A stretch of 64,000 nt of DNA from Bacillota bacterium (GTDB lineage: Bacteria; Bacillota; Clostridia; Oscillospirales; Ruminococcaceae): positions 186,001 to 250,000 of the forward strand of contig JAEZRC010000007.1 in NCBI GenBank assembly GCA_023440965.1. Direction: 5' to 3'. Shown here one piece after another: positions 17,797 to 26,607 of this stretch (the first letter of the stretch is position 1; every line of letters begins with the position of its first letter). A program made the translations under genes and the position numbers. Under the pieces are notes generated by a model. That model was not told where the DNA came from, searched no databases, and saw nothing but the letters and a program-made list of their open reading frames with translations.

Positions 17797-18339
17797 TTAT
17801 GCTATTATTGAGTCGATCTGAGCCCGCATATTATCTATTCTAGATTTTACACTTGCATCAATCTGGGTATTCTTATAACTTAGCACAATTCCACCAAGAA
17901 TTGAAGGATCAATCTTTTCGACTAAAGTAATTTTCTTTGAAGAAATTAATTCAAGTTTTTTAATAAGCTTTTCTTTGATATTTGGATTCAAAGGTTTTAT
18001 AGTTGTAGCAATAACTTCTAAAATATCATTCTTATCATTATACATATCAATAAATTCGTTATTGATTTTATTAATAAGTGAAATTCTATTCTTATCAATA
18101 AGTACTCCAAGAAAATTATAAATAAGAACAGATATTTTTCCTTCAAAAACTTTTGATAAAGACTCAAGCTTGTCCTTTGCATTTACGGTAGGAACACAAA
18201 GAACCTTAAGGTAATCGTAATTATCGATAAAAATATCGGATATCTGATTTAATTCCCTGTATACCTCATCCAAATAATTATCTTCAACAGCTAATTGAAA
18301 TAATGCATCAGCATATGTTTTTTCTAGCAAAACTGCCAT
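17797..18339 (-). CDS. atpH: ATP synthase delta subunit
   Basis: Peripheral-stalk subunit linking F1 to the b subunit. The 180-residue protein starts MAVLLEKTYADALFQLA, and the C-terminal signature KIDPSILGGIVLSYKN is conserved. Its start overlaps the atpF stop by one base, so the two are translationally coupled. Confidence 0.95.
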   Translation of the reverse strand: MAVLLEKTYADALFQLAVEDNYLDEVYRELNQISDIFIDNYDYLKVLCVPTVNAKDKLESLSKVFEGKISVLIYNFLGVLIDKNRISLINKINNEFIDMYNDKNDILEVIATTIKPLNPNIKEKLIKKLELISSKKITLVEKIDPSILGGIVLSYKNTQIDASVKSRIDNMRAQIDSIIA

Positions 18340-18845
18340 TATAAATCACCCACGTTGGTTATAAATTCTTCTATGAGCTTGTCATTGTCTTTATCATCAA
18401 TTTCTTTTTCAATAACTTTTGATGCAATAGCTAATGCCATATCAGATATTTCATCCTTCATCTGATTAATAGCACGCTTCTTTTCACGCTCAATATCGGA
18501 ATTTGCTTTAGAGATAATATTACCTGCATCAGTTTTTGCTTCATTAATAATATCATCAGAGCGAAGCTGAGCCTTTTTAGTTGCATTCTTTACTATTTCA
18601 GCAGATTCTTCTTTAGCTTTCAAAATCTTATCACTATATTCTTCCTCAAGCTGTTTTGCTTTTTCTGTTGCCTGTTCCGCATCATCAAAAGCCTTCTGAA
18701 CTTCATTTTGTCTGCTTTCAAGAACTGCATTTATTTTATTAAACAAAAAATGTCTTATAAACAAAAATAAAATAAGTAAATTAAATAAAGTAAAAATAAT
18801 TGTTCCGGGTTCAATACTTAAAAATTCTGTAAACAAATTCTCCAT
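18339..18845 (-). CDS. atpF: ATP synthase b subunit
   Basis: Membrane-anchored stator. One N-terminal transmembrane helix (about residues 14-34) is followed by a long Glu/Lys/Ala coiled coil, typical of b. 168 residues. Preceded by a CCTCC-complementary site. Confidence 0.95.
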   Translation of the reverse strand: MENLFTEFLSIEPGTIIFTLFNLLILFLFIRHFLFNKINAVLESRQNEVQKAFDDAEQATEKAKQLEEEYSDKILKAKEESAEIVKNATKKAQLRSDDIINEAKTDAGNIISKANSDIEREKKRAINQMKDEISDMALAIASKVIEKEIDDKDNDKLIEEFITNVGDL

Positions 18846-18878
18846 CCCTCCTCGTCTGAACCTTGAAAGGATTCAGAA

Positions 18879-19139
18879 TTAAAGTTTACCAATAAATATA
18901 CCTGGAGCAACAAAAAGGAGTAACAAGCCGACTACGAAGCCATAAATACCAGTTGATTCTGCGATTGCACATCCGATAAACATTGTTCTTGTACAGTCAC
19001 CCTGTGCTTCAGGCTGTCTTGCTATTGCCTCAATAGTTTTACCTACTGCATAACCTTCACCAATACCAGGACCGATACCAGCGATCATTGAGAGACCAGC
19101 TCCGATCGCACATCCTGCAAGAATAATTGCTTTTTCCAT
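18879..19139 (-). CDS. atpE: ATP synthase c subunit with two-carboxylate ion site
   Basis: Rotor-ring subunit of 86 residues forming a helical hairpin. Helix 1 carries GPGIGEGYA with Glu28. The polar loop is ARQPEAQGD. Helix 2 carries the ion-binding AESTGIY with Glu61, Ser62 and Tyr66. The helix-2 pattern is that of Na+-binding c subunits. Glu replaces the usual Gln in helix 1, so both helices contribute a carboxylate, as described for the Fusobacterium nucleatum c ring. I infer a Na+-coupled enzyme; the sequence alone does not prove ion choice. Confidence 0.95.
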   Translation of the reverse strand: MEKAIILAGCAIGAGLSMIAGIGPGIGEGYAVGKTIEAIARQPEAQGDCTRTMFIGCAIAESTGIYGFVVGLLLLFVAPGIFIGKL

Positions 19140-19161
19140 AGTAAACCTCCCAAATTAATTA

Positions 19162-19878
19162 TTATTCATCTGCTGAACCAATAAATGTCATTGTAAGCAT
19201 AATAAATACGAATGATTGAATTGTACTAACAAATAAATCAAAGTATAATGAAAGTACTGCTGGAATTCCTACTGTAAAAATAGGAATCGATATTCCTATT
19301 GCCGCTGTAATTGAACCTAAGCCATAATAAATCAGCATTGAAATTATCATTCCACCTGCCATATTACCAAACAGACGGAAACCCATTGAAATTGGTGTTG
19401 CAACTTCGCTTATAATATTAATTGGCGTAATAAAAGCAACAGGCTGAGTATATGACTTAAAATAACCAATGAATCCATTTGCTCTGAATTTATGAATTGT
19501 AATCATAACAAATGTGACCAATGCCAATGCCATAGTAACATTAATATCAGCAGTCATACTTCTGAGACCAGTTAAACTTATCAGGGACCCAAGAAGTATA
19601 AATGAAAACAAAGTTGCTATATATGGTGCATATCTTATATTCCTAACGCCCATATTTGAAGAAACAAGATTATTAACAGTTTTTACTGCTAATTCCGCAA
19701 TAATTTGACGTTTTTTTGGTTTTCGTTTGCTAATTCCTGTCGTCAGAAATAGTATCACAGCCATAATAATCAGCATAACTATCCACTGAATAATTATAGT
19801 CTCTGTAACATTAATTCCCCCGAAAATAGGTATGCGAAAGGATATTTTAGGACCATGAACTTCAATAGTCTGATTCAA
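19162..19878 (-). CDS. atpB: ATP synthase a subunit
   Basis: Stator membrane subunit forming the ion half-channels. Multiple transmembrane helices are visible, with the essential Arg in the segment SMGFRLFGNMAGGMII and the conserved tail SFVFIMLTMTFIGSA. I place the start at the TTG at 19878, one base after the atpI stop, because AAAGGAGG lies directly upstream. The longer frame starting at 19902 would put that ribosome binding site inside the protein. Confidence 0.93.
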   Translation of the reverse strand: MNQTIEVHGPKISFRIPIFGGINVTETIIIQWIVMLIIMAVILFLTTGISKRKPKKRQIIAELAVKTVNNLVSSNMGVRNIRYAPYIATLFSFILLGSLISLTGLRSMTADINVTMALALVTFVMITIHKFRANGFIGYFKSYTQPVAFITPINIISEVATPISMGFRLFGNMAGGMIISMLIYYGLGSITAAIGISIPIFTVGIPAVLSLYFDLFVSTIQSFVFIMLTMTFIGSADE

Positions 19879-19879
19879 C

Positions 19880-20263
19880 TTATATTTCCTCCTTTCTTCC
19901 AAAATATAAATTGAAAGCTAACACAATTCTTGGAAAGAACAGTGGCAGCGTAACAGCGAGAGTACTAACATATTTAGAGTAAACAGAAATTACAAAAATA
20001 ATACTGAATATTAAATATCTGATAAAATAGTTGATAACAAGGTATCTTTTTGATTTAAGTCGAGACATATTAACAGATTTTACCACAGTGTAAGCAAGAT
20101 AACTCATATTAAGGCAAGAGAAAAGCAAACCAATTATAGTTCCCAAAAGATAATTTAGTTTTAAGCCCCAAAACAATGAAACAGCGAATGATATTAAACA
20201 AAGAATAGAAATACCTATAATTAGATTTTTAATCTCATTATTAAGTGTTTCTCTTGTTTTCAT
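19880..20263 (-). CDS. atpI: ATP synthase subunit I
   Basis: A 127-residue four-helix membrane protein at the head of the atp operon, in the usual AtpI position upstream of atpB. AtpI assists c-ring assembly. Its N-terminus overlaps the preceding gene by 23 bp. Assignment rests on hydropathy, size and synteny. Confidence 0.8.
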   Translation of the reverse strand: MKTRETLNNEIKNLIIGISILCLISFAVSLFWGLKLNYLLGTIIGLLFSCLNMSYLAYTVVKSVNMSRLKSKRYLVINYFIRYLIFSIIFVISVYSKYVSTLAVTLPLFFPRIVLAFNLYFGRKEEI

Positions 20264-20519
20264 TATTTTCTCCTTTTTTTGAACTTGGTGTATAAATATT
20301 AATTATTTTATATATAAATAAAATAATATTTACGATCATAAATAGAATGGAAGCAATTACACAGAATATAATAAATGTATCTGAAAAATTATATTTTGCT
20401 TGTAAATATAATCCACCGAGAATAAAAAATATTACTGGAGAAATAATTAAAGATACAAATTCAATTCCTAAAACTACCTTATTTATTGTTGAAAATTTTT
20501 TATTAATAATAATCACCAT
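20241..20519 (-). CDS. atpZ: AtpZ-like small membrane protein
   Basis: A 92-residue protein with two transmembrane helices (about 15-40 and 48-72), first gene of the atp operon. AtpZ-type proteins occur here and have been linked to Mg2+/Ca2+ supply or ring assembly. Overlaps atpI by 23 bp. The ribosome binding site is weak. Confidence 0.65.
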   Translation of the reverse strand: MVIIINKKFSTINKVVLGIEFVSLIISPVIFFILGGLYLQAKYNFSDTFIIFCVIASILFMIVNIILFIYKIINIYTPSSKKGENNENKRNT

Positions 20520-20545
20520 TCAGCTAATTATTTTTCATATTTAAT

Positions 20546-20551
20546 ATTATA
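20546..20551 (-). promoter_or_regulatory. Extended -10 promoter of the atp operon
   Basis: The minus strand reads TGGTATAAT, an extended -10 element, about 27 bp upstream of atpZ. The -35 region is weak. Confidence 0.5.
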
Positions 20552-20653
20552 CCAAATAATAAACTAAAATGAAATAGTATTTCCTATATTTTTGTAAATT
20601 TTTACGGTTTTCTTTGATAATGCAAAAAACAAATTAATACATAGATTAACATC

Positions 20654-20682
20654 TTGACATTTTATTATTTTTGTAATATAAT
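20654..20682 (+). promoter_or_regulatory. Promoter of tRNA-Leu
   Basis: TTGACA at 20654-20659, a 17-bp spacer and TATAAT at 20677-20682, 16 bp before the tRNA. Perfect consensus. Confidence 0.88.
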
Positions 20683-20698
20683 AATAAAGCTGTTTAAC

Positions 20699-20785
20699 GC
20701 CGCTGTGGTGGAATCGGCAGACACAAGGGACTTAAAATCCCTCGGTAGTAATATCGTACCGGTTCAAGTCCGGTCAGCGGCACCA
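20699..20785 (+). tRNA. tRNA-Leu (anticodon TAA)
   Basis: Type II tRNA with acceptor stem GCCGCTG / CAGCGGC and an encoded CCA end. The anticodon loop CTTAAAA gives TAA at 20733-20735. A long variable arm and the TPsiC segment GGTTCAAGTCC are present. Its 3' 60 bases are repeated at 59653-59712, so it is the attachment site of the ICE. The 5' half is unique to this end and the gene stays intact. Confidence 0.95.
20726..20785 (+). repeat. attL: 60-bp tRNA-Leu 3' segment
   Basis: Identical over 60 bp to 59653-59712, and the flanks differ on both sides. It covers the anticodon arm through the CCA end of tRNA-Leu. Confidence 0.93.
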
Positions 20786-20839
20786 GAATGTTATACGAAA
20801 CCAAAAAACTCATAGAAATATGAGTCTTTTGGCATAGTA

Positions 20840-21350
20840 TAATAACGATACAAGAGAGTGGTACAACACCCTCCTGCATCGAGTATATATGTAATTTATA
20901 CATCCACTTAAATCCTAATACCTGGTTGAACGATAGTGTTCATCCTGCAACAAAACGACGTCCCTACTTTATCCAATTTCGCTTGGGCGTGAACAGTCAG
21001 TGGTTATTTTTACTGCCTTTGCAATTCTTATGTAGCGGTTATAGCGAATAAGGCTATCAACTCCTTATTTAAAGACAGGTATTGTCGCTCAAACATATTA
21101 TAAATATGTTATCGTTGCGTACCTTCTTAAGTCGCTCACTCCGTTTCCAGTTCAGACATCCGCTCGAATGTCAGCACTACATAAAAATAAGATATGGATT
21201 TAGTATGAAGCAAAACTTCGTTTTACTTGTTTTTCAAAGTTCGTATTCTATGGGAAATGTTATCGAAGGCACGTCCCAAAGAACAGCGTAAAGATGAGTA
21301 CCCAAAGGCTTTAAAAAGGTTCACTTAAAGCAAAAGACCTTCAGATATAA
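20840..21350 (+). ncRNA. Candidate large structured RNA beside attL
   Basis: About 500 bp with no credible gene; the short open frames here lack ribosome binding sites and family character. Base composition is visibly richer in G+C than flanking DNA. It is dense in local inverted repeats: ATGTA/TACAT at 20889-20903, TGAAC/GTTCA near 20927-20942, AACATAT/ATATGTT near 21091-21110 and AAGCAAAAC/GTTTTACTT near 21208-21228. A TATAAT lies at about 20838. Position immediately after a tRNA recalls large ornate RNAs such as GOLLD and ROOL, but I cannot confirm homology. Strand is inferred. Confidence 0.4.
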
Positions 21351-21364
21351 CATATCTGAAAGTC

Positions 21365-21512
21365 TTGCATAATGTATTAAAGTATGCTATAATTTTGGCA
21401 TACGATAAGGCACTCAGTAAGTCATTCAGATACTTTTATTATCTGATTGGTAACGAGCTTTAAGGTTTTTAGCGAAACCTTAAAGCTTCTGGGTGTTTTA
21501 TTTTTATATTCT
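21365..21512 (+). ncRNA. Candidate small RNA with its own promoter
   Basis: TTGCAT (21365-21370), a 17-bp spacer, and an extended -10 TGCTATAAT ending at 21393. Downstream are a TCAGATA/TATCTGA stem (about 21426-21446) and a perfect 12-bp stem GCTTTAAGGTTT / AAACCTTAAAGC (about 21457-21486), followed by a T-rich stretch. No open reading frame with a ribosome binding site lies between. This is either an independent small RNA of about 100 nt or the 3' domain of the larger structured region. Just upstream (about 21337-21366) is another hairpin, ending in ATATCTGAAAGTCTT. Confidence 0.45.
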
Positions 21513-21584
21513 TTACATTTTCATTATAAGATATAATGAAAATTTTGTCAACATATTGTATTAAATTTATTTACATAACTAAAT

Positions 21585-21602
21585 TGTGCTACTAATAGCA
21601 CA
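21585..21602. promoter_or_regulatory. ICE palindrome copy 1 (variant)
   Basis: TGTGCTACTAATAGCACA, one central base different from the exact 18-bp ICE palindrome. It lies between a promoter-like TTGTCA / TATTTA pair (about 21546-21574) and the original ribosome binding site AAAGGAG of the zinc-ribbon gene, before the transposon separated them. Probable operator. Confidence 0.75.
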
Positions 21603-21626
21603 ATTGTCAATGACAGAAAAGGAGTG

Positions 21627-21634
21627 ACATAATG
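21627..21634 (+). repeat. Left 8-bp target-site duplication (ACATAATG)
   Basis: ACATAATG directly abuts the left terminal inverted repeat. The same octamer follows the right inverted repeat at about 26636-26643. Eight-bp duplications are typical of IS1595-family insertion. Confidence 0.9.
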
Positions 21635-21658
21635 AGCTCAACTTAGAGATTTTGGACT

Positions 21659-22117
21659 CAATGCACCAAAATATCTTATGACGCCAGTAAGTATTCGTGT
21701 TTTATACTAAAATATTTATAGCTAAGAGTATTCTTGATTCCTTTAGGATTACAAGCATATTAATAATATTTTTGTATTGTGACTAATTAAGAAACTATAA
21801 CTTATATTATGAAAATATAACCGCCTAAGCCCATATTAACTATGGATTTAAGCGGCTTTGCTTTAAATACGAAAAATATTAAATAGAAATAGTGCCCCTT
21901 AACATTAGATTAATAAGATAAAGTTTTTAATTAGTTTTCCGAGTCTCTACCTTTAAAATAAACCTAATTACAAAATTTTTATATTTATAGAAGCACTGCT
22001 GATTATCTATAGTTATACAAAAAATTAATTAAATTTTTATACACCATAGAGGAACAACAGTATTGAGACATATTTTACCCGTTTTCATATATCTGAAAGA
22101 GCGAGAAGTTGAGTAAA
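21659..22117. other. Non-coding left part of the transposon
   Basis: No open reading frame with a ribosome binding site. The one structure seen is an imperfect hairpin, CCGCCTAAGCCCA / TGGATTTAAGCGGC, at about 21821-21856, which could end transcription of the passenger genes. The rest is AT-rich and shows nothing I recognise. Confidence 0.5.
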
Positions 22118-23062
22118 TTAATCAATTTTCAACAATGAGAATTCGTTTGTTGGGTAACAATATCCATATAATGTTGTAAAATTTTCTTCATGTGAAAAAT
22201 GTATCGACATGCGCTTGGTTAACAAATAAGATACTTTTTCATTCCATTTATAAGTAAATAGAAACAAATGGTTACTTGGATAGCCTAAATCCGTTTTTAT
22301 AAATACTGGGTGTATGCTTTTATTTATAAATATTTCCTTGAATTTTATTATATGAGTTGTTGGAATTTCAAACAATTCAAAGAAAAATCCTTGTATAATT
22401 CCTATTCCCACTAAATACTTAACAAATCTAATATTCTCTATATCTTGTGCAATCTTTTTTCTATTTCCACAGTACGAATTAATTATGTTTACCACATTTT
22501 TATTATACGGATGCAAGTTGCCAAACTCCGCAGTTCTGGTTTCATATTCGCTTACAAAATTCATTTCTTTCTGAAGTAATAACACTCTCTGTGGATTACT
22601 TAGCCAACTGAAAACACCACTACGCAATACAGCTGTGGATAGTTCATTAGAACATTGTTTTATTTTAAGTGAAACGTTTTGTAAATCTATTTGTGGGTAA
22701 TCATTTATCTGACTCATAAGTTGAGCTATATATGTATTAAGTATTTCCCCGTATTTTTTTGATTGGTTAAGAATGTCATAGTAATTTGCTTTACTTAAAA
22801 GAAACGATTTTATGCCAAGAACAATTCCTTTAGCAATTGCATTTTCACTATTAAGGTTCTGTTCTATTATTTCATCTACAATATTAAAGGAATAAAACCC
22901 ATATTGAGAAAAATATTTAGATAACAAATTTCTGTATTCGACCGCATCTGGGTTGCTTTTGTTATTAACTATATCAGAGAAAAAAATGTATAAAGATTTT
23001 AATTCTTCATGTTCCCGCAACGATTTACCAAATCTAATAGATGAGCTTATAATATCAATCAT
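22118..23062 (-). CDS. Unknown passenger protein (partner of HEPN gene)
   Basis: A 314-residue soluble protein with no motif I recognise. It is largely helical in character in its first two thirds (Leu, Ile, Lys, Asn-rich) and has an aromatic, beta-like C-terminus (LFLFTYKWNEKVSYLL). Its ATG overlaps the stop of the upstream gene as ATGA, so the two are co-translated. It is the second gene of the transposon passenger. Function unknown; the partnership with a HEPN-containing protein suggests a regulator, antitoxin or second subunit, but that is inference. Confidence 0.7.
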   Translation of the reverse strand: MIDIISSSIRFGKSLREHEELKSLYIFFSDIVNNKSNPDAVEYRNLLSKYFSQYGFYSFNIVDEIIEQNLNSENAIAKGIVLGIKSFLLSKANYYDILNQSKKYGEILNTYIAQLMSQINDYPQIDLQNVSLKIKQCSNELSTAVLRSGVFSWLSNPQRVLLLQKEMNFVSEYETRTAEFGNLHPYNKNVVNIINSYCGNRKKIAQDIENIRFVKYLVGIGIIQGFFFELFEIPTTHIIKFKEIFINKSIHPVFIKTDLGYPSNHLFLFTYKWNEKVSYLLTKRMSIHFSHEENFTTLYGYCYPTNEFSLLKID

Positions 23063-24798
23063 TGTATTCCCCTTTCACTTATAGCAATGATTTTATAAAT
23101 TATTATCTTTGAAAATAGATGAAATAGTTCACTTAATTCCTGATTAGTAATAGGAACAGTACTCTTCTTGTTGTGAATTAATTTCTGTCTATTTGTTTTT
23201 AACTTATTAAACAACTCCCAATCTAATGTATCAAATGTAATGTTCAATCTCTTTATTAATGCTTCTAACTTGCTTTGCACACTTGGATTTCCTTCGAAAG
23301 ATGATGAAACAACACCGTTAATACGTTCTCTCAATTCTTTGTTTTCTATTTGCTCAACAATTTCTTTTATGGCCTTTATTGAAGAAGTGTATTCTTCTTT
23401 ATAATCGGATAGCAATTCTTGACTCAAAGTCTTTCCTTTTTCTCCACTAACTAAAAACTCAACGCTATTGTAAAGAGAAATTATTTTTTCCTTCTTATCT
23501 GCAGCATTTCTCGATGCATTTAGCCACATAATAGCTTGCAGCATGTCGTCTGCTTTTTTATTATGAGTTAAATAAAAAAAGTTTTCCAAAACATTATCTT
23601 TGTTAAGGAGTTCAGTGAATTGTTCGTCTATCAGGACTGGCTGGACTATGTTACTGTTTAGTTTATTCAAAATTACATATTGCTGAGAATTTATTACATC
23701 TTCAATATAAAAATGTTCATTAACCTTAAAAGAAGAGGTTAATGTTTCGACATTCCAAGATTTACAATACTCTTTGGTGTCAAAAAAGCCATGCGTAGAA
23801 TCATCCAATAATATTACATGCAAAAGCATTATGGACTTTTCAATCATAATTAAAGCTTCTTCCACAGCCTGTCTTAGTGAGTTATTTACAACTGCTATTT
23901 GAGCATAACAATCATTGCCTTCCGAAAGAAGTGAATTGAATTCTTTTGTTCTATCTGAATCAATTCCACTTTCGTTAGATAATGTTACCAATCCAAATCT
24001 AATATCTTTTTGAATTTTAAATCCTCGTATTGAAAAAAGAAAGAAAAATCTTTTCTTATTTACATTTATGGATTTGTGGTCATTTGTCATTTCTATAGGA
24101 ACATCTCTACCACTGTTTATTATATAATCCATTATTTGCAATGCCCATTGCTTGCCTCCTGTAAGTTTCAATTTACCCATTTGAGAATGTTTTATATAAT
24201 ATCCAAATTCTGTACCTAAATGTAGAGAAATTGTATTGTCATCAGGACGTGCTGTTATACATATAAGTTCTCTAAAGACCGTTTTTCCATCTACTGATAT
24301 AAAAAACAACTTATCATACTTGTTAATTTTGCTTCTGTTTTCTTCACTTACAACAGCTTGAATTGTTGTATCCATATTAGTTATACATGCATTAATGTTG
24401 ACAAGTGGAATAGCAGAATTTAATAAAAAAGCTGCTTTTTTATATGGTACAGAATTTTTGCCAATTCTAACAATATAGTTACCGACCTTATAATCCCTTC
24501 GGCTGTTATTTAAGCTATCTAGTAGTTTCTTTATTTTATCTTTATCTGGTTTTTCAGAAGACGGCCCTTCCATATCTAATTTCAAAAGCAAAGTTAAAAC
24601 CTTTCTTGCGATTTCTATTGTTGGCATAGTCTTATAATCATCCATCGTAATAGTAAAAAAGTTTTGAACTTTAAGGAATACAGCATGATAATATTCGTCA
24701 CCATATCCTATAATGATATCAGCATACTTAAAGCCTTTTTTACCGTTAATTAACAATCCATCGTATTTATATAAGTGCTCTTTTTCGATGAAATCCAT
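23059..24798 (-). CDS. Large protein with C-terminal HEPN-like domain (passenger gene)
   Basis: A 579-residue protein. The last ~130 residues are helical, resemble Apea-type HEPN domains and contain the R-x4-H motif RQKLIH (Arg about 537, His about 542), the ribonuclease signature of HEPN proteins. The preceding segment, NASRNAADKKEKIISLYNSV, is typical of the first HEPN helices. The N-terminal ~430 residues are unrecognised. The start is set at the ATG at 24798, which has GGGGGAT upstream; the frame extends 105 bp further without a ribosome binding site. Overlaps the next gene by 4 bp. Candidate toxin or defence effector. Confidence 0.72.
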   Translation of the reverse strand: MDFIEKEHLYKYDGLLINGKKGFKYADIIIGYGDEYYHAVFLKVQNFFTITMDDYKTMPTIEIARKVLTLLLKLDMEGPSSEKPDKDKIKKLLDSLNNSRRDYKVGNYIVRIGKNSVPYKKAAFLLNSAIPLVNINACITNMDTTIQAVVSEENRSKINKYDKLFFISVDGKTVFRELICITARPDDNTISLHLGTEFGYYIKHSQMGKLKLTGGKQWALQIMDYIINSGRDVPIEMTNDHKSINVNKKRFFFLFSIRGFKIQKDIRFGLVTLSNESGIDSDRTKEFNSLLSEGNDCYAQIAVVNNSLRQAVEEALIMIEKSIMLLHVILLDDSTHGFFDTKEYCKSWNVETLTSSFKVNEHFYIEDVINSQQYVILNKLNSNIVQPVLIDEQFTELLNKDNVLENFFYLTHNKKADDMLQAIMWLNASRNAADKKEKIISLYNSVEFLVSGEKGKTLSQELLSDYKEEYTSSIKAIKEIVEQIENKELRERINGVVSSSFEGNPSVQSKLEALIKRLNITFDTLDWELFNKLKTNRQKLIHNKKSTVPITNQELSELFHLFSKIIIYKIIAISERGIQ

Positions 24799-25029
24799 GT
24801 TTAAATCCCCCTTCACATTGCTACTATAATAAGAAAATGTAAAGTTAAAAGAACTAATACATATTATTAGTTGTATTTTACACCAAAATTTTCTATTTAG
24901 CAATATGCTTTTTTCTTTTACTACAAATTATGCATATTCTATTAAGGTTATAAGAATAGTGAAATAACCATGAGCAAATGTACCGCAAGCAATTGTTGTT
25001 AAATTCAAATAGTTAATATTAAAAACAAA

Positions 25030-25070
25030 AAAGGAAAACCCGAAGTCAATTCAGTTTTCTCCTTTTATGT
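25030..25070 (-). terminator. Terminator after the transposase gene
   Basis: AAAAGGAAAAC / GTTTTCTCCTTTT stem with a T-rich tract beyond it in the minus direction. It lies between the transposase and the HEPN operon and would limit read-through. Confidence 0.65.
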
Positions 25071-25145
25071 TTGCTTATTTTCTTCAGGTTCAGTGATACT
25101 TGCTAATACATATAACATTTCTTCCAAGTTAGGGTGTGCTAATAG

Positions 25146-26560
25146 TTATTTCTTTAAGTCTGATGAAGAAACTGCTATAGGAGAAAATGGCTTAATTTTA
25201 AGTGCTTTTGCCAGTTCTCGGCGCTTATATTCTGGCAATAAATTAATAGAAGTTCGTTTGTCAACAACCCAAATGCCGTCTTCCTCTGTAAATTTAATGT
25301 ATGGGTTGTTTGATTTTATGCGAGCATTTACTGTTCTTGCAATAAATTTCTTTGTGTACTTTGGTTCCTGGAGTTTTGTTGTATCCTTTTGATATTTAAT
25401 ATCCTCAATTGTTATCGGAATCTTTAATTTCAATATTTCAATCATAATGGCCTCTGCATCTGGATATACAGTTGGATTGTAACCGTGGTCTATCCTAAAA
25501 TTATTTCGGTAATTGTAAAAAGAAACCCATGCCTGTAAGTGTTTTGTAGATACACCTTTGGCAATACGGTTAATATATCGTTCTAATCCACTATGATATC
25601 CATTAACACCATTTATGGTAAGTTTATTAGCGTCTCGGAATTTACACATTTTATCATAGCTCATAATACCAGCACCAACTACGTAGTCAAGCTTATTTTG
25701 TTCGTAAGCAGTTTGTCGAGCTTTAGCACTCTTGCATTTTTCTATTATCTTATGACAACTACTATTTTGAACATACTGTGCGATTTTATGAATACTGGCA
25801 TATTGTGTATAAATGGGGTTCATATCAGAGCATAGAAATGCTATATCCTTTAAATAAGGAGCAATATTTTTTTCAAAATCATAAAGGTCCATACGGCCCA
25901 TTGTTACAACTTTCGCAATAGAATGACCTGTACCGTCAATGGCACAGCATACCGTAGCAAATTCTGGTCCCATTGTTCCATACTTCGACGCAGTTGTTCT
26001 TTCTCTACCTTTTCTATGAGTTGTTCGAGTAGTATCTAGAACATCTATTGGGCTTTTTACTCCTTTTTGACTTTCATGAAAGTGTTTTTCATCACATTGA
26101 ACGATACCCGATAATGTTGGTAATGGCATATAATTGAATGAATTTCGAAGCTTATTACACATTGCAGATACTGTTAATAAATCAATATTATCTACTATGT
26201 TGTTTTTATAAGGTATTGTTGAATTGATAGGATAGATTGATTGGTTAGCATCTTTTCAAGAACAGTAACCCAAACATTCCATTTATATTGAGTATTCTCA
26301 AGTGGAGTTTCCGTAAGGATAGAATATGTCTTTCCACAATTCTTACATACAAACCTTGAGACTCCAAGTCTATTTTTACCTTTCTTCCTGTAGTTGGTTG
26401 AATGACATTTAGGGCACTCCTTTGTTAAGATATTTTCAACCTTTTCATAAGAATTGCTTGGTGCGCCTACATCAAAAGAAGATAATACAAACTGGAGGTC
26501 GGAGGGTGTAAGTTGCTTTAATAATTCAATCGCTTTTTGCTTTCTAGTTTTTCTTCCCAT
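25146..26560 (-). pseudogene. IS1595/ISXO2-type transposase, split by a frameshift
   Basis: The first frame (26560-26195) encodes a zinc ribbon: CPKCHSTNYRKKGKNRLG then CKNCG, about residues 50-75, typical of IS1595 N-termini. The second frame (25146-26162) encodes the DDE-type catalytic part, beginning around GIVQCDEKHFHESQKG and with LCSDMNPIYTQYA. The frames join if the ribosome or the sequence shifts -1 at the run ATAAAAAC near 26210, giving one protein of about 470 residues. I cannot tell an inactivating indel from programmed slippage on the A run. It occupies the right part of the 5-kb transposon. Confidence 0.85.
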
Positions 26561-26581
26561 ACCATTATTATAGCCAAAAAA

Positions 26582-26607
26582 AGACAGTATGCAAGCATAC
26601 TGTCTTA
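26582..26607. repeat. 26-bp perfect palindrome next to the right terminal repeat
   Basis: AAGACAGTATGC / GCATACTGTCTT with two central bases, a few bp inside the right inverted repeat and just upstream of the transposase ATG. It could be a transcriptional block against read-in, or a transposase or regulator site. No counterpart is seen at the left end. Confidence 0.7.

Noticed and set aside
20694..20903. Minus-strand open frame over the tRNA-Leu gene
   Set aside because: Covers a clear tRNA and attL and has no ribosome binding site.
21082..21291. Plus-strand open frame of 69 codons in the left ICE end
   Set aside because: No ribosome binding site, odd composition and overlap with many stem-loops; better explained as structured non-coding DNA.
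25093..25835. Plus-strand open frames opposite the transposase
   Set aside because: Shadows of the transposase catalytic frame; no ribosome binding sites.
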